The notes below the pieces were generated by a model, which did no database searches, was not told where the DNA came from, and saw only the letters and a program-made list of their open reading frames with translations. From assembly GCA_947479075.1 (NCBI GenBank), contig CANJZR010000066.1:1-11433 (forward strand): a DNA stretch of 11,433 nucleotides, in the 5' to 3' direction. Of this stretch, positions 6,570 to 11,433 are shown piece after piece; position 1 is the stretch's first letter; each line of letters opens with the position of its first letter. The position numbers and the translations under genes were made by a program. This stretch comes from Planctomycetaceae bacterium (lineage in GTDB: Bacteria; Planctomycetota; Planctomycetia; Planctomycetales; Planctomycetaceae).

Positions 6570-8645
6570 CTAGTTCGCCGTGGTGTTACCAGCAGCCGGG
6601 TTGGGGGGCGTCGTTTCCGTGGCTTTGGCGGTCGATTCTGCTGTGGTATTGGAGCCGTTGATCATCAACTCGATGGAGGCGAACTTAGAGACCCGGAAGA
6701 GAGAGTTCGCCTTCGCGTCGCCGACGATGAAGTGCTCTCCCTGTTGAAGAATGCGATTCGGAGTCGAAAGATGAGGACTGGTCAGCCATTTTTCGGGCTG
6801 ACCTCCGCGTTCGATCCGCCATACCGTCTTAGCAGCGCTGTCGGTGACATAAACGGTCCCCTCGATGGTCACACAAACTTGCTGGGGGAATTCAAAGGTC
6901 ACGTTTTCCAGGACGGGGTCGAACTTGCCATCTCCCGTATACCTTCGCAGCTGAGGCTGGATGGTCGAGACGACCCAGATGAATCCCAGTTCGTCGATAT
7001 ACAAACCGCGACAGCCCGGGACATCCGCGAACTCCGTGGGTTGCTGGGCGATACCAAGACCTGCCGCCGGTAACCTCCAGATCTTCTGCTGTTCAATGTC
7101 GGCGACATACAGGGTTCCATCCACGACCGAGATCGAGTTGGGAATGCCGACCGAATTTCGCGAGAGTGATTTGATTTCGCCCGAAGGTGAGATGGAATAG
7201 ACATCCTTCGTTGCGGCGTCACCAGCGAACAGAGTTCCGTCAGCTGCCACGAACAGGGATCGAACCGCGCCCATGGGGGCTCTGGGATTCTCGGGTCCCT
7301 TGTAAAACTCCGTTGTCTGTCCGTCCTTCATTCGCCAGACGCCGGGCAGCTTGCGGTCAGCAATGAAGTACGAACCATCTGGCCCGACAGCGACATCGAG
7401 AGGAGCTTGCCAGGGGGCTGACTCCGTGGGGAACTGTGAAGGGATGATAGCCTCCGGTGCCGTTTCGGGCTCGGAGTGCTTGATTGGCTGAGGGGCAGTG
7501 GCGTCGTCCGGAACTGGCGAAAGCAACTCGACCAGGCCATTGGGCATCGGGTCGGAGTCCTTACTTGGGACGGGCTCGGCAGTGGTCGTTTCATTGGTAG
7601 GCGATGCAGGCAATGCCTCTGGTGTCTCGTCGGAAACGCTGGGTACGTCGGTCTTCGGGGCCGGGTCAGACATCTTTGGGACTAACGACGGGGAGTCGAC
7701 GATGAGTGGCATCGGGACCAGTGAAGCTGGCTGGGGGACGGCGGAAGGTTGAGCCGCCGGTATTGTGGTCTGAGGCACTGCTTGGGGTGTGGCAGACGGC
7801 CTGTAGGGTTTCGGAATCAGGGGCGTAGTGGCCTTTGGGGGCGTAGTGGCCTTTGGGGGCGTAGTGGCCTTTGGGGGCGTAGTGGCCTTGGAGGGCGTTG
7901 CGGGTTTGGCCACAGTCTTGGGAGATTGTTTTGCCGGGACCTTCTTTGAAGCAGCTGACGGGGCTGATGGTTTCTTCGGTGTTGGGTTTGCTGCTTGTGT
8001 CGCGGGCGATTTGGCGGGAACGGGCGGTGTGTCGGTTTTCTTGGCCGTGTTGGGAGCCTGCAGTGCGGGCGATTTGGTCCCGGCGGGGGGGATTGCTGCT
8101 CGAGTGGCGGGTTTGGACGGCGAAGGGACGGCTTTGCCGCTCGACGGCAGCTGAGGCACGGTCCGCTTGAGAGGCAATTTCGTCTGAGGAACAGGCTTGG
8201 CGAGTGGGAGCTTAGAGGATTTTTTTGATGTCGAAGGTAATGACGATTTCTCGGCCGGGCGGGTCTCTGGAGTGTCCGAATTTTCTGCAATTGTGTCTGA
8301 TGCTGAGGGCTGAACACCCGAGGCAGGCACGATGGTTGGAGAATCCGGATCCTGTGATTCGGCTGGCTCGGTCCCGGAAGCGGGAACGACCGGCTGCGGA
8401 TCGGTCATTTCGGGGCTGGGGGCGGGAAGTTTGGAAGTGTCAGGCTGCGACGGCGACGGTGAACCGGTCTTGGGGGCCGCTGGCTGAGGGGCGGGCTTTT
8501 GAGCGTGGGTGGCTGGCTTCTGTGTCGACGAATCGGACCTCCGCTTCAGCGCCTTGCGGACCGGCTGTTGAGCGCAGGCGACAAGCGGGCAGGTCAGGGC
8601 GATGACCAGAATGGCAACGAGTGACACTCGATGTGAACGTGTCAT
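6570..8645 (-). CDS. Secreted or lipoprotein-type proline-rich protein with C-terminal NHL/SMP-30-like beta-propeller
   Basis: From ATG 8645 the protein has 691 residues. It begins with a signal sequence: basic TRSHR, hydrophobic SLVAILVIALTCPLVAC, with LVAC resembling a lipobox (Cys ~24). Residues ~28-410 are low complexity, rich in Pro, Ala, Lys, Ser and Thr, including four KATTPP repeats (~253-276) and two VPASG repeats (~87 and ~106). Residues ~415-660 form repeated blades such as DVAVGPDGSYFIADR, SLFVAADGTLFAGDA, SISVVDGTLYVADI and VCVTIEGTVYVTDS, each ending near a W/YR-type segment, typical of NHL or SMP-30-like propellers. An upstream TTG (8684) in frame would add 13 residues and has GGA nearby; ATG 8645 gives a more normal signal peptide. 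Inference: an exported protein whose propeller binds a partner and whose extended region spans or anchors in the envelope. There is no evidence for an enzymatic active site. It lies 130 bases after the terminated DUF1080 gene. Confidence 0.82.
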   Translation of the reverse strand: MTRSHRVSLVAILVIALTCPLVACAQQPVRKALKRRSDSSTQKPATHAQKPAPQPAAPKTGSPSPSQPDTSKLPAPSPEMTDPQPVVPASGTEPAESQDPDSPTIVPASGVQPSASDTIAENSDTPETRPAEKSSLPSTSKKSSKLPLAKPVPQTKLPLKRTVPQLPSSGKAVPSPSKPATRAAIPPAGTKSPALQAPNTAKKTDTPPVPAKSPATQAANPTPKKPSAPSAASKKVPAKQSPKTVAKPATPSKATTPPKATTPPKATTPPKATTPLIPKPYRPSATPQAVPQTTIPAAQPSAVPQPASLVPMPLIVDSPSLVPKMSDPAPKTDVPSVSDETPEALPASPTNETTTAEPVPSKDSDPMPNGLVELLSPVPDDATAPQPIKHSEPETAPEAIIPSQFPTESAPWQAPLDVAVGPDGSYFIADRKLPGVWRMKDGQTTEFYKGPENPRAPMGAVRSLFVAADGTLFAGDAATKDVYSISPSGEIKSLSRNSVGIPNSISVVDGTLYVADIEQQKIWRLPAAGLGIAQQPTEFADVPGCRGLYIDELGFIWVVSTIQPQLRRYTGDGKFDPVLENVTFEFPQQVCVTIEGTVYVTDSAAKTVWRIERGGQPEKWLTSPHLSTPNRILQQGEHFIVGDAKANSLFRVSKFASIELMINGSNTTAESTAKATETTPPNPAAGNTTAN
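7821..7892. repeat. 18-base tandem repeat, four copies, inside the proline-rich gene
   Basis: The unit GGGCGTAGTGGCCTTTGG occurs at 7821, 7839 and 7857 as identical copies and at 7875 as a copy diverging in its last bases (CTTGGA). On the minus strand it encodes KATTPP units. As the length is a multiple of three, changes in copy number keep the frame. Identity down to silent positions suggests recent duplication by slippage. Confidence 0.9.
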
Positions 8646-8755
8646 GAGGCGGGGTGCCCAATAAAAGAGACCGGTGCGGAGCAATGAACTGTTCCGGACC
8701 GGCCTATGATAACACTGGAAACGGATGAGTTCCCTGTCAGGATCTGATTTGTCGT

Positions 8756-8774
8756 AAAAATCCGAGCCACTCGG
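8756..8774 (-). terminator. Intrinsic terminator after the DUF1080 gene
   Basis: On the minus strand CCGAG (8774-8770), loop TGG and CTCGG (8766-8762) form a perfect 5-bp GC-rich stem. It is followed by A and TTTTT (8760-8756). It begins two bases after the TAA stop of the DUF1080 gene. This is the best terminator in the window and implies that the propeller gene downstream has its own promoter. Confidence 0.7.
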
Positions 8775-8775
8775 C

Positions 8776-9672
8776 TTACTTCTTGATCGCCCAGATGTTG
8801 CGATAGCGGACCGGGTCGCCGTGGTCCTGCAGATAGAGCGGGCCGGGGGCTGCCGATTCGGTGCTCAGCGGGCCGCCGGGGGTCATCTTGGGCAGCTCGC
8901 GATCATGGATCACGACGCCGTTGTGCCGGAAGTGGATCTTGGCGTTCGAGACCTTCTTGTCGCCTTCGAACTTCGCCGCTGTGAAATCCACGTCATAGGT
9001 CTGCCAGGTGAGCGGGGGCAGGCACATGTTCACATCAGGCTGGACGACGGTGTAGACGCCACCGCACTCATTGTTCAGTCCGTCGAGCCCGAAGGAGTCG
9101 AGCATCTGGACTTCGTATCGGCCCTGCAGGTAGAAGCCGCTGTTGCCGCGGGCCTGACCTCGGGAGTTTGGCATGAAGGGCAGGGCGAATTCCAGATGCA
9201 TGGTGTAGTCCTGGAATTCGTCGGTTGTGGTGCAACCCTGCATTAAGAGACCGGCTTCGTTCTTCTTGGCGCCTGGCTTCCAGTGGGCCTTGAGGCTCTC
9301 TTCGCTACCGTCAAACAGCACGATGGCTCCGGCGGGTGGCTTGGCGCCGAGGGTCGGGCTCTTGCGCTTGATGCTCATCATGCTGCTGGTGATCTCGGCG
9401 ATCTTCGCGGCATCGCCTTCTTCCGTGGACTTCGTCTTGCGATCCCAGCCGATCCCGGGGAGCCCGCCGACGTACTTGACCGCGCGGAACTGGCCTTCAC
9501 CCAGGGCAATGACCTGCACACCGCAGCCGTCAGCGGCGTACTCGCCCTGGATCGCGAAGTCGGGGCCAGCTGCTTTGGCAGCTTCGATCGTGTCGTAAGC
9601 CACTCGATCCGCAGCGAAGCCGGTAGCGGCCAGACAGAGGCAAGCGGACAGACAGGTCCAGAAACGAATCAT
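8776..9672 (-). CDS. Secreted DUF1080 (3-keto-disaccharide hydrolase-like) protein
   Basis: This is an exported protein of 298 residues. A signal peptide (residues 1-21, MIRFWTCLSACLCLAATGFA) precedes a small N-terminal module (~25-80, with FAIQGEYAADGCGVQVIALG and GGLPGIGWD). The DUF1080 domain runs from ~115 to the end: AIVLFDGSEESLKAHW (116-131), the GNSGFYLQGRYEVQMLDSFG motif (176-195), NECGGVYTV (201-209), TWQTYDVDF (222-230) and the closing YLQDHGDPVRYRNIWAIKK. DUF1080 domains have a concanavalin-like jelly-roll fold; some members hydrolyse 3-keto-disaccharides, and many occur in planctomycete carbohydrate use. Activity of this copy is not shown. AGGA six bases before ATG supports the start. 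It is the first gene of the minus-strand run and is closed by a terminator. No sugar dehydrogenase or transporter lies beside it. Confidence 0.92.
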   Translation of the reverse strand: MIRFWTCLSACLCLAATGFAADRVAYDTIEAAKAAGPDFAIQGEYAADGCGVQVIALGEGQFRAVKYVGGLPGIGWDRKTKSTEEGDAAKIAEITSSMMSIKRKSPTLGAKPPAGAIVLFDGSEESLKAHWKPGAKKNEAGLLMQGCTTTDEFQDYTMHLEFALPFMPNSRGQARGNSGFYLQGRYEVQMLDSFGLDGLNNECGGVYTVVQPDVNMCLPPLTWQTYDVDFTAAKFEGDKKVSNAKIHFRHNGVVIHDRELPKMTPGGPLSTESAAPGPLYLQDHGDPVRYRNIWAIKK

Positions 9673-10163
9673 GGGAGTTCCTCAACAGAGAAGTGGGCCA
9701 GACATCGAACGGAGCCACCGAACACGTTCGGGCCGTTGGTCACAGGAGACTTGATACGGGACTGACAGGGGAAACCGCAAGTGTGCGACGAGAGCGGCCT
9801 TGAGCAGCCAAGTCGTCTTTGAAGTTCGTTTCTGACCAGTCTCTGGCTGAGCGGTCGTACGACAAGACGCTGGCATTGGGCTTCCTGATGGGGGATGTTC
9901 AGCGATTTGTTGTTGTTCGTAATGTGTTATTTAGTAAGTTTTTGTGGTGAATTTATTGTCTCTGGAGATGTTTTTCGCAACAAATCCGGAGAAAAGTCTG
10001 TTGTCGATTATTGACTTCCCTGGAAAATCAGGGACACTGAGACTCAATCTCAATTACGTCGCCAGCCACCTTTCCTCAGGCAGCCAGCCACGGATGTGTG
10101 ATTCCGCTTTTTGGCGGATCTCTTCGTGTTCTGTGACTAATTCACAATTGAGGAAGGACGGTC
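9673..10163. other. Long divergent intergenic region, AT-rich on its right side
   Basis: This gap of 491 bases lies between the divergent DUF1080 and DUF1559 genes. No gene is supported. The segment ~9905-10015 is clearly richer in A and T than the surrounding DNA and probably holds the DUF1559 promoter, but no convincing -35/-10 pair was found. Downstream are three small stem-loops: TCCCTG/CAGGGA (10017-10034), TGAGA/TCTCA (10038-10052) and TCCGC/GCGGA (10103-10118). They could belong to a structured 5' leader of the DUF1559 mRNA. Confidence 0.5.
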
Positions 10164-11054
<891 letters not shown>

Positions 11055-11134
11055 GTCTGTCCCGACCGGTTGGCGAGACAGTCGATCTCCGAGAACTGCT
11101 CGCCGCCGGTTTCTCTATCAACAGGGAAATATCC

Positions 11135-11433
11135 ATGATTCGTACACTCATCGCGTCGCGAGAACTGGCTGTCTGGAACTCCACGCACGACCGATTTCTG
11201 GCTGGCATGGTGCTGGCCACTTTGTGCTTCTCATTGTGCGGTTGCAGCGATTCCGGGCCACGTCGCGTTCCTGTCTCCGGGACTGTGACCGTGGATGGTG
11301 CCCTGCTCGAAAAGGGGACGATCCAGTTTGCTCCGGTCGACAATTCGGGCCCGATGGTGGCTGTCACCGTCAACTCCGGGAGCTTTCAGGCTCCGGTCGA
11401 TGCGGGGCCCATCGCCGGGGACTGCAAGGTGAA
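11135..11433 (+). CDS. Small lipoprotein with carboxypeptidase-regulatory-like (Ig-like beta) domain, 3' end outside the window
   Basis: The frame from ATG 11135 stays open to the window end (99 codons). The N-terminus has a rather long, partly charged lead of ~24 residues, then a hydrophobic stretch MVLATLCFSLCGC, in which LCGC looks like a lipobox (Cys ~37). The exported part begins SDSGPRRVPVSGTVTVDG and continues LLEKGTIQFAPVD and VNSGSFQAPVDAGPIAGDC. That VSGTVTVDG...L.KGTI.F.P pattern is typical of small planctomycete lipoproteins encoded directly after DUF1559 genes. AGGGA (11123-11127), seven bases before ATG, supports the start; ATG 11207 would give a shorter, more standard signal peptide. 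Function is unknown. Confidence 0.8.
   Translation, partial: MIRTLIASRELAVWNSTHDRFLAGMVLATLCFSLCGCSDSGPRRVPVSGTVTVDGALLEKGTIQFAPVDNSGPMVAVTVNSGSFQAPVDAGPIAGDCKV

Noticed and set aside
7821..7892. CRISPR-like array
   Set aside because: The 18-base units are directly adjacent with no spacers and lie in frame inside a coding region, so this is a coding tandem repeat.
7749..8317. Several open frames on both strands across the proline-rich region, including a Gly/Val/Ala repeat protein
   Set aside because: They are frame shadows of the low-complexity repeat in the propeller gene; the signal-peptide-to-propeller frame explains the region.
9854..9863. Perfect 10-base palindrome GTCGTACGAC in the intergenic region
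   Set aside because: About ten such palindromes are expected by chance in a window of this size, and nothing nearby gives it a role.
10011..10040. TTGACT as a -35 box for the DUF1559 gene
   Set aside because: No acceptable -10 sequence occurs 15-19 bases downstream.
11057..11081. CTGTC/GACAG inverted repeat after the DUF1559 stop
   Set aside because: The stem is 5 bp around a 15-base loop and no T-run follows, so it is too weak to call as a terminator.

Overview
The window looks like a stretch of planctomycete chromosome. The evidence is the set of gene families: a prepilin-like DUF1559 protein followed by a small lipoprotein, a secreted DUF1080 protein, and an ECF sigma factor placed directly upstream of a large membrane Ser/Thr kinase with an N-terminal zinc-finger motif. 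I cannot name a genus from sequence alone. No rRNA, tRNA, CRISPR array, transposase or phage gene is visible.

Layout. Bases 1-537 (+) hold the C-terminal part of an MFS-like membrane transporter that enters from the left. It converges on a minus-strand pair: an ECF sigma factor (3994 to 3383) followed by a Ser/Thr kinase with a cytoplasmic zinc-binding anti-sigma (ZAS) motif, one transmembrane helix and a TPR-rich outer part (3322 to 782). A 345-base divergent gap separates that pair from a plus-strand cyclopropane-fatty-acyl-phospholipid synthase-family methyltransferase (4361-5722). The methyltransferase converges on a minus-strand group. Read in the direction of transcription this group is a secreted DUF1080 protein (9672 to 8776, closed by a clear intrinsic terminator), a secreted proline-rich protein with a C-terminal beta-propeller (8645 to 6570), and a small MEKHLA/PAS-like protein (6477 to 5974). 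On the right, plus-strand genes encode a DUF1559 protein (10164-11054) and the start of a lipoprotein (11135 to beyond the window).

How the parts may work together. The sigma factor and kinase are the only clear regulatory unit. The kinase carries the H-x3-C-x2-C motif typical of anti-sigma factors, so the simplest inference is that it binds and/or phosphorylates its neighbour sigma factor in response to an extracytoplasmic signal. The methyltransferase would modify membrane lipids. The DUF1080, propeller, DUF1559 and lipoprotein products are all predicted to be exported, so the right half mainly encodes envelope or secreted functions.

The most interesting non-coding structure is a pair of hairpin repeats with a compensatory base-pair change between the two converging genes at 5.78-5.87 kb. 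Next to it lie a third strong stem-loop and a terminator-like hairpin. Between the sigma factor and the kinase there is an orphan Shine-Dalgarno-like GGAGGA inside a 10-codon mini-ORF, and the mini-ORF's stop codon lies within a perfect stem-loop. I see no complete, obviously new multi-gene system in this window.
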